Origin: a virus
Strand: one strand, 5' to 3'
IMG/VR virus record: IMGVR_UViG_3300025087_000012
Location: 1 to 47,932 of that record
DNA length: 47,932 nucleotides
Shown: in pieces, positions 13,160 to 22,396 of the stretch
Position numbering within the stretch: position 1 is the stretch's first letter
Layout of the letters: every line of letters begins with the position of its first letter
Notes under the pieces: model-generated
What the model was told of the DNA's origin: nothing
The model's database searches: none
What the model saw: the letters and a program-made list of their open reading frames with translations, nothing else
Made by a program: the position numbers and the translations under genes

Positions 13160-14480
13160 GTATCGCTTGCCGGTATCCAGTAGAACCTACCAAGTTATTG
13201 GTTCAACTGTTTGGTGGCTTATTTAATTGTCAAAGAACCCAGGGTTTGCTTTCCTCCTTTCTTCCTACCCTATTTTACTTCTATATATGCTATTGGCATG
13301 CCATTCAATAAGTCATTTAAAGGCATTTTATTGGCATTTAATGGCTTTAGTTGTGCGATGCATTGCACGCCGATTGCGTATTGCAATTGCAAAATGAATT
13401 CTTGTATTCGAGCAAGGTTTTCAAGTATTTTGATCAATAGTTCAAAGTGCCTTGTTTATAGTTCATTTAATTGCTGGTTCTTAACAATACCTGTTAAGAT
13501 TGTTTAGGTTGTCTTTAGTATTGTACTTGTCATATTTTGTCAAGTACCTATTCTGGATGTGTTCATTGTTAACCAATTACTAAGTTGATTTTGCTGTGCT
13601 TAGCTAGGTTGAATAAGAAGCGTATAGCAAGATAATACTTGACAAATGAATACTATATAACCGAACCATGTTTTCAAGTATTACGATGCTTATTATTATT
13701 GGGAATTTCATTCCAGAATAGATTGATTAACTATTTGACGGCAATTAAATGAATTTAATTCAATCTTGACTCTTTTGGTATTGACAAGTATTCGAGCAGT
13801 TCCCAGGATTTGTGTCAAGTATTGCGGTAGGGCGGGCGGTCGGGAAATTCATACTTTATCGCTCTTTGGTCGTTCACATCACTTGGCTAGCTGATGTGGA
13901 AATTCATTCCTTTTTCCGAGCACAGGTAGGTCATTTGCTTAAAATAGTGTGTAGGGGATATCAAGCCTGCATCAATCGGGGAAGAAGGCGAGTAATATCA
14001 TAGGGCTTATATGTGCTAGGGGCTTATAGATAGTGGGGCGGATGTCAAGCGAAATTGGGAGCCGCCGCTTGCTTGTATTATCGGTCATGGTACATAGGTA
14101 TAATACACTCATAGGCGCGTACGCGGACTGTATGACAAGTGTAATGCGCGTGAGTGAGCGGTATAAGAGGGGCTTGGTGGGCATGAGAGGGTCAGTGCAG
14201 CACATATATAGCCATTTTAAGCCTATTTTGAGCATATTTATGCACTATACAGGCGATTTAGGGGGCGCGTTCAGCCCCTTGGGTACTTGGATATGTACAT
14301 TCGTGGGGGTGCAAAGCGAAGCGATGTGCGAATCTAATTTTCCCCCGCCAGAATTCCCCCCACCCATAAATATAAGGAATGATATTCTGAATAAAGTTCC
14401 CTCCCTCGCACAATGGCCCCGTTCCTTGATGAGGCTCGGTCGGGGATCGGGGGCAACGCTATACTTTCCGAGGTGTTTTT
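13160..14480. other. Large non-coding region with repeats and palindromes (origin, packaging or control region)
   Basis: About 1.3 kb lies between the leftward accessory cluster and terS. Frames in it are short, with unlikely composition and no Shine-Dalgarno. It contains repeated TCAAGTATT motifs (listed separately), palindromes TGGCATGCCA (about 13293-13302), imperfect GTGCGATGCATTGCAC (13353-13368) and TTGCAATTGCAA (13381-13392), inverted arms GTACTTG/CAAGTAC (about 13523-13547), CACATCA/TGATGTG arms (13875-13881 and 13892-13898), direct repeat GGAAATTCAT (13843-13852, 13898-13907) and GGGCTTATA twice (14003-14028). A consensus TATAAT sits at 14099-14104. Position before terS and repeat content fit an origin, a packaging site or a promoter array. 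Confidence 0.7.
13421..13823. repeat. Dispersed iteron-like motif TGTCAAGTATT
   Basis: TCAAGTATT occurs at 13421-13429, 13674-13682 and 13815-13823 (the last as TGTCAAGTATT from 13813), in reverse as AATACTTGACA at 13634-13644, and with one change at 13539-13547 (TGTCAAGTA) and 13783-13792 (GACAAGTATT). A further related block, GTATTCGAGCA, is shared by about 13404-13414 and 13788-13798. Copies lie in both orientations with no fixed spacing. Confidence 0.7.
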
Positions 14481-14927
14481 ATGGCTAGAAATGGTAGACA
14501 GTCAAAAAGTAAGAACAATTCTGACTCGCGAGGGTTAGCGGAATCAAGAATGGCTCGTAATCTTGATTCACTAGCTGAATTCGATCTGTTCAATGAAAAC
14601 ATAATGCCCCAATTGAAAAGGATGGTTTTGGAAAACTGGCCCCCAGACAAAATTAGGAAAGCCTTTGCTCCGCTAATGCAAGCAAGAATGATTCAAGCCG
14701 GTCTAATTGGCCGACCGGATTCAACTAGTACCCAACGGGCCATCCGGGATACACTCGACCGGCACGAAGGAACTGCTGTACAGCGGGTCGATAACGTGAC
14801 ACGCTATGGCAAGATGGATAAACGGGAGCTAGCAGCCCTAGCCATTCAAAAACTGCTGGACGCTAAGATTATTGACACGACCGGTCGGGTAATTAAAAAT
14901 GTCGATGAAGAAGAACCGACCGATTAA
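14481..14927 (+). CDS. terS: Terminase small subunit (putative)
   Basis: A 148-aa protein directly before terL, the usual place of the DNA-recognition subunit of the packaging motor. The N-terminal part is basic and polar; residues about 40-80 (MPQLKRMVLENWPPDKIRKA) form helices of the helix-turn-helix kind, and the end (RELAALAIQKLLDAKI) is helical and acidic. The assignment rests on position, size and helical content and not on a motif. AGGTG precedes the ATG. It opens the rightward structural operon and overlaps terL by 29 bp. Confidence 0.7.
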   Translation: MARNGRQSKSKNNSDSRGLAESRMARNLDSLAEFDLFNENIMPQLKRMVLENWPPDKIRKAFAPLMQARMIQAGLIGRPDSTSTQRAIRDTLDRHEGTAVQRVDNVTRYGKMDKRELAALAIQKLLDAKIIDTTGRVIKNVDEEEPTD

Positions 14928-16452
14928 AGACCTGATTCTCACCAGGGAATTTTTAGAGCAGCTTGACCCGGCTGAATTGGCTGACCTGGTGGAGCTGGCT
15001 GAGGAAACAGAAAAGCAGAACTCACCTGATTTAGTTTATGTTGAAAACCCTGTCCAAGCTAAGTTCCACCGCAGTCAGGCATTTATCAGGGCACTATTCT
15101 CTGGTAACGGCGTTGGCAAAACCACGGCTTGTATCAACGAGGCAATTTGGACTTCGTTGGGAACACACCCTTATCGACCTACTTCACGAATCCCCAACAC
15201 CACTATCATCGTGCTGGATGACCCGGCTAAGGCGGATACGGTCTACCTCTCCCAGCTCAAAAAGAAAAGGTGGTATGACCCAAACAACCTCGAAAAACTC
15301 AAGCACGGACGCTCCCACACCGTAGAGATTATTTTCCCAAACGGATCGAATTGGGTATTCATGACCCATGAAATGCTCGAAGACAAGTGGGAGTCTATCG
15401 AGTGTGCGGCTGTAATCTTTGACGAACCACCCCCTAGGTTTATTTATATCGCGCTGCTTCGCGGTATGCGCGAAAAGGACATGAAGCCTTGGATAGCTTT
15501 TGCCGGTACCCCCAGGGGCCGGAACTCGCCTTGGATGTACCGGGAGATTTACAGGCCCTGGAAGTTCGCGCAAGACCCGGATATCGAGTGTTTCTTTGGC
15601 ACGACCTTTGACAACCTGATGAACCTGGACCCGGAAACCATTGAACGATGGAAGAAGCGGTACACAGAACAAGAACTCAAGACCCGCGTGTATGGGGAGT
15701 TCGAATTCTTGTCAGGGCGCATCTTCGATACTTTCTTTCGGGACCACCACGTGGAAGAGTCTTTTGTGTGGCCAAAGTCATGGCCAGTTATTCTAGCAAT
15801 GGACCCCCACCTCAGAAAGAACCATGTCGCAGTGCTTCTAGGAATTGACCGCGACAAGGAAATCCATGTCATCCGGGAGCTGGAAACCTCACTGGCAGGC
15901 AAGAAGGCGGCTGAGTTCTTCATTCGTGCCTGTGAACCGTATTCGGTGAAGGCAGGAATCTGCGATAACTTCGGCTCCATCAAGATGTACGAGGGGAAGG
16001 GTAAAGAGAAACGTAAGAGTTTCATCGACCTGTTCAACGATACGTCCAGGGAGATGGGCTCGAAGGTTCGCATCAGACCCACCACGAACAAAGAAAAAAA
16101 AGATGATGAGTGGATTGAGGATATGCGGGACTGGCTCAGAGTAGAAGCCGACCGTAGTGGTCAAGAACGTGGCCGGTTTCATATTTTCGAGGATTGCATA
16201 AAAACTATAGACAATTTCGAGTCTTACGTGTGGGATGAACACAGGGGCGCGGCTGCAGATGGTAAGGACATCAAAGAAGAGCCCTTAGGTACTGACTGTG
16301 ATTACCTGATGTGTGTTAAGTATGGGATTTCCATAAAGCCTGATAAGCTGGGGGAAGATAAGATTTTCAGCGGCAAATTACGAAGGCGCTACGCGAACTC
16401 CCCCAGGGAATACGAATCAGATGGTAAGCCAAGACCTTGGAGTAAAGACTGA
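14899..16452 (+). CDS. terL: Terminase large subunit
   Basis: The 517-aa packaging ATPase and nuclease. Walker A is SGNGVGKTT (68-76, Lys74), Walker B AAVIFDEPP (170-178, Asp175 and Glu176), and the coupling motif FAGTPRG lies at 201-207. The nuclease domain starts with ILAMDPH (Asp302), the first metal-binding acid of the RNase H fold, and continues with AGICDNFG. It cuts replicated DNA and drives it through the portal. The start is the ATG at 14899, inside terS, with another ATG two codons on; the Shine-Dalgarno is weak, so translation may be coupled. The stop overlaps the portal ATG (TGATG). Confidence 0.95.
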   Translation: MSMKKNRPIKDLILTREFLEQLDPAELADLVELAEETEKQNSPDLVYVENPVQAKFHRSQAFIRALFSGNGVGKTTACINEAIWTSLGTHPYRPTSRIPNTTIIVLDDPAKADTVYLSQLKKKRWYDPNNLEKLKHGRSHTVEIIFPNGSNWVFMTHEMLEDKWESIECAAVIFDEPPPRFIYIALLRGMREKDMKPWIAFAGTPRGRNSPWMYREIYRPWKFAQDPDIECFFGTTFDNLMNLDPETIERWKKRYTEQELKTRVYGEFEFLSGRIFDTFFRDHHVEESFVWPKSWPVILAMDPHLRKNHVAVLLGIDRDKEIHVIRELETSLAGKKAAEFFIRACEPYSVKAGICDNFGSIKMYEGKGKEKRKSFIDLFNDTSREMGSKVRIRPTTNKEKKDDEWIEDMRDWLRVEADRSGQERGRFHIFEDCIKTIDNFESYVWDEHRGAAADGKDIKEEPLGTDCDYLMCVKYGISIKPDKLGEDKIFSGKLRRRYANSPREYESDGKPRPWSKD

Positions 16453-18770
16453 TGGCCATTATTCAAAACGATGCAGAGCAGTTACAGTTTCGGTCCAAAG
16501 GCGAACCCCTTGGAAAGGAACACAAGGTTCAGCTACGTGACGCAGTTGTATCCAACCTCATGGAGAAGTGCCGGGAGAAACAGGTAGGGCTCAAGATCAT
16601 CAAGATGTGGCGCTCCCATAATACCAATATCTCCGATTACACAGAGCGGATGGAAAAGCTTCAGAACTGGGACGAGTACGTTGACGATATCAAGCTGGAT
16701 TACGACGGGGAAGCCAACCTCCATATCCCAATGCCCATGATTGTCCTGAAAACTTTCCATGCGCGTATGTATCAGGCCCTGTTTTCGGTGGACCCCCCGT
16801 TCGCGGTTCGCGCCATGCAGGAAGCCTACCAGGATGACGTGGAAATGGTTTATGGTCTGATGCGCTGGACCCTGACAGACTGGTGCAATTACAACGAGGG
16901 CGTGGAAGACGTAGTGGACCGATGGCTATGGCATTGGTGTGCGTTCGGCTCTGGATGTCTAAAGCTTCGTTGGGACCGCAAGTTCACCAGGTACGTGGAT
17001 GTTACCGACGAGTATGTGCAAGGCCCGTCCAAATGGGAAGTGGTCATTGACCCAGAATCAGGCCAGATCGAGGAAGTGGAATCCCCTTCAATCATCAAAA
17101 CCCAGATCGAGAAGCCCGTTACTGAGAAAGTATTCGAGGGTCCAGTATTCGAGTATGTGGAAAAGAAGGATATTGCAATCATCGGGGGTAGGGATATTCA
17201 GCTCTGCGATGCTGTCATTCATCGTGAGTGGTTCAACGCTGATGAATTAAACTCATTCGCCATGCAGGGCAAGTTTGACGCTGAGGTTGTAAAAGAGATT
17301 GTTGGTGGTGGTCCCCATGCTGAGGCTGGCAAAGAGGGCATGAACATCGCTCAGGACCGTGAATTGAATTCTGGTGTGAACACACTAGACATCGAAGAGG
17401 ACTTGAGCAAATATGAAATCCTTGAGGCCCACCTGGAAATGGACATCAATAACGATGGGCTTAATGAGGCGCTAGTAGTGTGGGTAGACTCCAAGTCAGG
17501 TAAGGAACTACGCGCTACCTATGCGCATAGAATTTTCAAGAACGGTAAACGTCCGTTCGTGAATATTGAGTTCATCCCGCGTGAAGGTCATGGCTACGCG
17601 ATGGGGCTACTTGAAATTTTGTTTCCTCTGTCAGTGGAAATGGACTTCATCCACAATGTCAAGGCTGACATTGGAATGCTCGCGGCGCAACCGTTCGGGT
17701 TCTATCGCGCAGCATCGGGTATGGACCCGGTGAAGCTGAAGATTAAGCCGGGGGACATGATTCCTGTTGATGACCCCCAGTCCCATGTATTTTTTCCGAA
17801 CTTAGGAGATAGAAGTGGATTCTTTCAGCAAGAAGAAATGTTTCTCATGCAGTATGTTGAAAGACTTACTGCGATTAATGACATCAACACCGCCACACTT
17901 GGGCGGCAGGGAGTCGCTAGAACGGCTACTGGTGTCTCTGCCCTTGTTTCTGAAAATTCAGCCAACCTGGACATCTTTATCAAGCGAATGCAGCGGGGGT
18001 GGCGCCAAGCTCTTAGGCTTATGTGGGGAATGCTCCAGCAACGTATGCCTGACGGTACAGAATTTCGTGTCACAGGGACGGATGGTAGGGAGTATTTCGA
18101 TAGAGTTAACAGAGCAGACATCCAATCTCGTGTCGATTTCATCCTGGAAGCAACATCAGCAAACTCAAATCGAATGATTCTTTTAGAGCAGACCCAGCAG
18201 GTTCTTGCTCAATGCATGAACCCTTTCTTTATGCAGATAGGCATCATTGAACCTGACAACGTGTTTGAAGCACTGAAAGATTATTTACAGGCCCTTGGAC
18301 GTAGGGACTACTCGCGCTTTATCAAGAAATCGAACCTCCAGAGTTCGCGTGTTCTTACGGCAGCGGAAGAATTACGAAGACTTCTGGCAGGAAAGAAGAT
18401 TGATGTTATGCCGGAAATGGAACACGAGGCATTCATCAAACTGGCGGATGCACTGGCCGAACAAGAGGGTGTTGAACAGCTGTACAGTTCTGACTCGCTA
18501 AACGCCGTGTCGTCGCAAAAAGAACAGCATCAGGCTATGCTCGAATCCATGCAGGCGCAGGCAGGACAAATTCAGCAGGCTCAGCAACAAATGTTCAACG
18601 GGATGGGTCCGGGAGGTGGCATAGCCCCGGGGTCGCCACCGCTATTGCCAAATAATGGCATGAATGCCTATAATGACTTTCAGATCGGAAGAAGCAATCT
18701 GAACCAGTCAATACAGGCTAACTCGGGGCAACAAGTGCCCGGAATGGCGAATCCTAAACAGACTCAGTAA
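16452..18770 (+). CDS. Portal protein
   Basis: A 772-aa protein following terL, of the size of podovirus portals of the P22 type. Seen parts: an N-terminal helical domain, a central region with GHGYAMGLLEILFPL (near 390) and the conserved RTATGVSALVS segment near 495, and a helical C-terminal half rich in Gln (QAGQIQQAQQQMFNG) ending in a Gly/Pro/Asn tail. Twelve copies form the ring that takes in DNA and anchors the tail. The long Gln-rich end may form the barrel inside the head. It is coupled to terL by a one-base overlap. Confidence 0.9.
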   Translation: MAIIQNDAEQLQFRSKGEPLGKEHKVQLRDAVVSNLMEKCREKQVGLKIIKMWRSHNTNISDYTERMEKLQNWDEYVDDIKLDYDGEANLHIPMPMIVLKTFHARMYQALFSVDPPFAVRAMQEAYQDDVEMVYGLMRWTLTDWCNYNEGVEDVVDRWLWHWCAFGSGCLKLRWDRKFTRYVDVTDEYVQGPSKWEVVIDPESGQIEEVESPSIIKTQIEKPVTEKVFEGPVFEYVEKKDIAIIGGRDIQLCDAVIHREWFNADELNSFAMQGKFDAEVVKEIVGGGPHAEAGKEGMNIAQDRELNSGVNTLDIEEDLSKYEILEAHLEMDINNDGLNEALVVWVDSKSGKELRATYAHRIFKNGKRPFVNIEFIPREGHGYAMGLLEILFPLSVEMDFIHNVKADIGMLAAQPFGFYRAASGMDPVKLKIKPGDMIPVDDPQSHVFFPNLGDRSGFFQQEEMFLMQYVERLTAINDINTATLGRQGVARTATGVSALVSENSANLDIFIKRMQRGWRQALRLMWGMLQQRMPDGTEFRVTGTDGREYFDRVNRADIQSRVDFILEATSANSNRMILLEQTQQVLAQCMNPFFMQIGIIEPDNVFEALKDYLQALGRRDYSRFIKKSNLQSSRVLTAAEELRRLLAGKKIDVMPEMEHEAFIKLADALAEQEGVEQLYSSDSLNAVSSQKEQHQAMLESMQAQAGQIQQAQQQMFNGMGPGGGIAPGSPPLLPNNGMNAYNDFQIGRSNLNQSIQANSGQQVPGMANPKQTQ

Positions 18771-18778
18771 GGGGGATT

Positions 18779-19084
18779 ATGGGGCCGGAAGAAAAAGAAG
18801 CATTGGTGGAAGTTTTGCGTCACAATGGAATGACTCATGTATTTAACATTATTGAGGAAATCGTCCAAAGGATGCAGCGGGAACTGGTGACTGTGCCTAT
18901 CCCGGAAGATGCGGAAAAGGCGGCATTCGTGGTACTTGGTAAGCGTTTGGCAGTGCAGGGGGCAGTGTCCTTGCAAAATGCTTTGTTTACACAATTGAAC
19001 AACATACGGTACAGTGATGAAGAAGAGGGAGAATCACATGGCAATAGACGAACGAAAACTGAAACAACAGCTCGACGCAAATAG
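18779..19084 (+). CDS. Small protein between portal and scaffold, 101 aa
   Basis: An unrecognised 101-aa protein, helical in its first 75 residues and charged at its end. It has a GGGGG-type Shine-Dalgarno. Its last 47 bp overlap the following gene in another frame. Its place suggests a role in head assembly, but no motif proves it. Confidence 0.7.
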   Translation: MGPEEKEALVEVLRHNGMTHVFNIIEEIVQRMQRELVTVPIPEDAEKAAFVVLGKRLAVQGAVSLQNALFTQLNNIRYSDEEEGESHGNRRTKTETTARRK

Positions 19085-19745
19085 TGCGGCAATCCAGCGT
19101 ATGCAGATGCAAATGCAGGCGCGGCCAGACCCGTACCAAGAGCCGGTATACGAGGATGATGATGGTGGATCGACACCAATGGCAGGGGCACCAACTGGTG
19201 ATGATTACGGAAACCAGGTGGACCCAAATCAGCTGATTCTTCAGGCTATCACAGCCCAGGCGGCAAGACAGGCCGCGCAGGTTGTGAACAAAGGACAGAA
19301 GATAGAAAAGAATTTTGAAGACGGTGTGAAGCGCCGCATGGAACGCCTTGTCAAAGACTTCCCTTCGTTGGCTGAGGAAGGGTCCGAGCTGGTGAATCGA
19401 GCCCGCACTATTTACTCACGCATCGCGGTAGAAAATCCCGGGATAGACGAGCCGACTAAATACGAACTGGCCGTGAGAGAGGCCGCAAGCGTAATTGGTG
19501 CCAGGCCCGTTACCCTTCCGGCAGAAGACCCGTCGTGGACGATGCCTTCGGGGGGCACTAATCCGGCGCTGCCTTCCAAGTCTTCTCGGTCTAGGCTTAC
19601 TCCTGAGATTGTTACCTTTGCGAAGGTTATGGGGATTGACGTTGATCCCCGGTCGAAGTTGGGCCAACAAAACCTAAAGGAATTATCTGAGAATTCTGCG
19701 CGGTTTAATGCGGATCAGGATGAATCAGCGTTTAAGTATCGGTAA
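19038..19745 (+). CDS. Putative scaffolding protein
   Basis: A 235-aa hydrophilic protein between the portal and capsid genes. The N-terminus is a Gln/Met-rich helix (LKQQLDANSAAIQRMQMQMQ), followed by a disordered acidic part, a helical middle (QAITAQAARQAAQVVNKGQ and on) and a C-terminal helix-rich part. Length, charge, helices and position match phage scaffolds, which guide capsid assembly and leave the head. AGGGAG before the ATG at 19038 decides against the frame start at 19014. No protease gene is evident beside it. Confidence 0.6.
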   Translation: MAIDERKLKQQLDANSAAIQRMQMQMQARPDPYQEPVYEDDDGGSTPMAGAPTGDDYGNQVDPNQLILQAITAQAARQAAQVVNKGQKIEKNFEDGVKRRMERLVKDFPSLAEEGSELVNRARTIYSRIAVENPGIDEPTKYELAVREAASVIGARPVTLPAEDPSWTMPSGGTNPALPSKSSRSRLTPEIVTFAKVMGIDVDPRSKLGQQNLKELSENSARFNADQDESAFKYR

Positions 19746-19757
19746 AAGGGGGAATTT

Positions 19758-20195
19758 GTGACTGAAAGTGAAAACAAAGGTAAAACTAAGTTGAACCCGA
19801 TCTATGAAGATACCCAGAGTGAATACGATATTGACTCGGTACTCAAAAAAGAATTAGATGCTCATGGTTTGGAGTACCGCTTCATTGATTTCAAGAAAGC
19901 GAAGTTGAACGGTGGTCGATCCAGGGCAGGGTGGATAGTATACAAGCGCCAATCGGAAGACCCCAGACTACAAGGAATTCAGTCACTTGCAGACGCCGAC
20001 GGTTTGGTTCGTCAAGGTTCCATGGTTTTGGCTGTGAAAACCAAGCAATCTGCGGAACGCCAGCGCCGCCAGCGGGATGAGCAAAGTAGGGCTCTCACGC
20101 AGTATACTAAGAACGTGGCGGATGAGTTAGACGGGCAAGCTCGCAAGCTTGGTGGTAATACTAGAATTATTCAAGGTTACGATAAAAATCGGTGA
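19758..20195 (+). CDS. Head-region hypothetical protein, 145 aa
   Basis: Starts with GTG after a strong AGGGGGA. The protein has a small alpha/beta domain (LEYRFIDFKKAKLNGGRSRAG, then WIVYKR) and a long charged helix (KQSAERQRRQRDEQSRALTQ). I do not recognise the family. Its place between the scaffold and the decoration protein suggests a head protein. Confidence 0.75.
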   Translation: MTESENKGKTKLNPIYEDTQSEYDIDSVLKKELDAHGLEYRFIDFKKAKLNGGRSRAGWIVYKRQSEDPRLQGIQSLADADGLVRQGSMVLAVKTKQSAERQRRQRDEQSRALTQYTKNVADELDGQARKLGGNTRIIQGYDKNR

Positions 20196-20209
20196 AGGAG
20201 TTTTAGAGT

Positions 20210-20728
20210 ATGGCAAACGTATCACGACCCACGGGTTTTAAACCTTTCAAAGAATTACTTCGCGTTACGCCGTACCGTTCGGCGGGTGCTATCTATCCGG
20301 GTGACCCGGTTACGCTTGACGTAGGCGCCGCGAATACTACGGACATGTATGCCCGTGTTATTTGCGCGACTGCTCAGCAGGCTTTAATCGGTGTGGCCAT
20401 CGGTTATGCCAGCGCGGCTGGGAAAGAAATCCTTGTTGCCGATCACCCTGATCAGCTTTTCATTGCGGAAGCAGATGAAGCTGATCTGGACGATAATGCT
20501 GACTTGGGGCAGACCCATGCATTTGTCGCAGCCTCCCCGGATACGACCTACAAAGTTTCTCGGGCAGTTCTGGATAGTTCAGAAGTCGGTACGGCAACCT
20601 ATCCTTTCCGCACGTTGGGCTACCTCCGTGCAGCGGCTGGGGATAACGTACCAGGTGCCGACGTGAAAGTGATCGTTGCAATTAATAACCACCAGCTCAA
20701 GGGTGGAACTGGAACAGCTACGGTTTAA
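20210..20728 (+). CDS. Probable capsid decoration or cement protein
   Basis: A 172-aa beta-rich protein beginning MANVSRPTGFKPFKEL, a start shared by many small head proteins encoded just before the major capsid gene in podoviruses. The sequence PYRSAGAIYPGDPVTLD then GVAIGYASAAGKEI and VLVADHPDQLFIAEAD fits a beta-tulip or cement fold. Such proteins coat and stabilise the shell. AAGGAG upstream gives a strong start. The assignment is by position and resemblance. Confidence 0.65.
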   Translation: MANVSRPTGFKPFKELLRVTPYRSAGAIYPGDPVTLDVGAANTTDMYARVICATAQQALIGVAIGYASAAGKEILVADHPDQLFIAEADEADLDDNADLGQTHAFVAASPDTTYKVSRAVLDSSEVGTATYPFRTLGYLRAAAGDNVPGADVKVIVAINNHQLKGGTGTATV

Positions 20729-20753
20729 GAGTTTAGTTAAGGAGTAAAGGCGT

Positions 20754-21680
20754 ATGGGTCCACAATTTGTCAAAAGTAATTTTGGTGATTTATACGGCAG
20801 CGGGATGTTGCCAGCGTTGGAGTTCCTGTTTCGCCACGAACTCCCGATGCACGAAGGTATTCGTGGGTCGCTCTCGAATGTGAAAAGCACTTCGAGGGAT
20901 ATCTGGCAGATGACTGCTACGCACGACGTTGACCTGTTCGTGCAGGTTTCTGAAGGTGAAGATTACACTTTCGTGACCAATAAGCAGGGTGCATCCAAGA
21001 CGCTGGTAATTAACAAATACGGCCTGGGCATCAGCATTTCCGAAGAGGCCATCAACGATGGCAAGTTCGATGAACTGGCTGACCTGTTGAAGAAGCTGGC
21101 CCGGTCTGCTCAGGAATCTCGGGAGATTGCTTTTGTAAACCTCATCAATAACGGGTTCTCAACTGAAACGACCCCGGACGGTGTGGCTGCATTCTCGGCC
21201 TCACACACGCTCCCCTCTGGTGGAACATACTCGAACGTGCTTCCGGTGGCTTCGGACTTGTCAGAGTCTTCGGCTCAGACGGCGCGGTACCTGTTCTCCA
21301 CGGCGTTCGTGGGTGATACGGGCATTAAGTACAAGCTGAAACCCCGTAAGGTTCTGGTGCACCCGGCAAACGAGGCTTACGCCGAGGAAATCTTTGGATC
21401 GACTGGCAAGCCTGACTCCAACGATAACAACCTGAATTCGTTGCTCCGGCACCGTATCGAAGTTGTTTCCAGTCCGCACCTTACCGATGAGGATGGGTGG
21501 ACCATGATGGGTGAGAAGTCCGACACGGGCTTGACCATTATTGAGCGCGAAGGCATCGTGACCAAAGCAGGTGGACCTGCAGTTGGATTCCTTAATGACT
21601 CGGTTCTGTACAAGAGCCGGTATCGTGAAGCAATGGGATGGCTACACGCCTACGGGTGTATTGCGACCCAGGGAGCGTAA
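20754..21680 (+). CDS. Major capsid protein (HK97 fold, Mu-like type)
   Basis: A 308-aa protein with the look of Mu-like major head proteins: a helical N-terminal arm, GLGISISEEAINDGKFDELADL at 102-123 region (spine helix side), LPSGGTYSNVL near residue 155, KPRKVLVHPANEAYAEEIFGS near 203-220 (P-domain to A-domain), and a C-terminal DSVLYKSRYREAMGWLHAYG. It lacks a long N-terminal extension, in keeping with a separate scaffold. AAGGAG nine bases before the ATG gives a strong start. It should be the most abundant virion protein. Confidence 0.88.
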   Translation: MGPQFVKSNFGDLYGSGMLPALEFLFRHELPMHEGIRGSLSNVKSTSRDIWQMTATHDVDLFVQVSEGEDYTFVTNKQGASKTLVINKYGLGISISEEAINDGKFDELADLLKKLARSAQESREIAFVNLINNGFSTETTPDGVAAFSASHTLPSGGTYSNVLPVASDLSESSAQTARYLFSTAFVGDTGIKYKLKPRKVLVHPANEAYAEEIFGSTGKPDSNDNNLNSLLRHRIEVVSSPHLTDEDGWTMMGEKSDTGLTIIEREGIVTKAGGPAVGFLNDSVLYKSRYREAMGWLHAYGCIATQGA

Positions 21681-21683
21681 TCA

Positions 21684-22394
21684 ATGTCACAGACAATTCC
21701 AGGCCCTTTGGTTTTTGACTCAAGGTCTAGTTCTGCGAGCCGTGAAATCTTTGCCGGTCTTCCGGTGGGCCTTGAACTCCTGATGGACTACTCGGTTTTC
21801 TTCGAGGACTTCACTGGGATTGCAATTGACGCCACCAATGACTGGACCAAGATCGTCGACACCTCTGGCACCATTCTGATTAAAGCAGACGCTTTGTTCG
21901 GTATCGCAGAGTTCTCCAACGTGGGAGCTGCGGACAATGCCGGGGCTTCGATTCAGGCCAACGAAACCTTCTCTTTCGTGGCTGGAAAGAAGACCTTGTT
22001 TGAAGCACGGGTATCCGTGCTCGACGCTGACGATGTGGACTTCTTTGTGGGGCTGGTTGAAAACCATGCCACGGACCCAGAAGCGGTTTATGCCGCGACA
22101 GGTGCTGGCTTCCGAATTGCGGAAGGTAGCGCGGTCATTCTGGCAAAGGCAGGTACGGCTCTGGCCTCTTCGGAAAGCACTGGGGTCAGTGCGGTGGACG
22201 ACACGTTCATTGTGCTCTCGATGCTCTACGACGGTACGGACCTTCACTTCTATGTGAACCGCACCAAGAAAGCCACGATTACTGCAGCGAACATCCCCTC
22301 TTCTTTGCTAACGCCGAGTATGGGGTTCATTGCTGGTGCAGCGGCTGCTGATACGATTGCGTGTGACTACATTCTAGTTGCGCAAGAGAGGTAA
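21684..22394 (+). CDS. Jelly-roll-like head accessory protein, copy 1
   Basis: A 236-aa beta-rich protein. The segment LFEARVSVLDADDVDFFVGL with later DDTFIVLSMLYDGTDLHFYV has the pattern of concanavalin/LamG-type jelly-roll domains. It is clearly a paralogue of the next gene: both have VFF[ED]DF near residue 38, FEARV, ENxATxPEAV, DDTF, HFYVNR or RFYVNR and end DYxLxxQER. Position after the capsid gene suggests an outer head fibre or decoration that may bind sugars. GGGAG precedes the ATG. Confidence 0.75.
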   Translation: MSQTIPGPLVFDSRSSSASREIFAGLPVGLELLMDYSVFFEDFTGIAIDATNDWTKIVDTSGTILIKADALFGIAEFSNVGAADNAGASIQANETFSFVAGKKTLFEARVSVLDADDVDFFVGLVENHATDPEAVYAATGAGFRIAEGSAVILAKAGTALASSESTGVSAVDDTFIVLSMLYDGTDLHFYVNRTKKATITAANIPSSLLTPSMGFIAGAAAADTIACDYILVAQER

Positions 22395-22396
22395 AT

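Noticed and set aside
13211-13507. A 98-codon frame before terS
   Set aside because: Its Cys/Phe/Ile-rich composition comes from AT-rich DNA, and it has no start signal.
14099-14116. TATAATACACTCATAGG looks like a T7-class phage promoter
   Set aside because: It lacks several bases of the T7 consensus, occurs once, and no single-subunit RNA polymerase gene is present; a plain -10 TATAAT is the safer reading.
14033-14488. A 151-codon frame in the non-coding region
   Set aside because: No Shine-Dalgarno, improbable composition, and it runs into the terS start; it overlaps repeats and palindromes.
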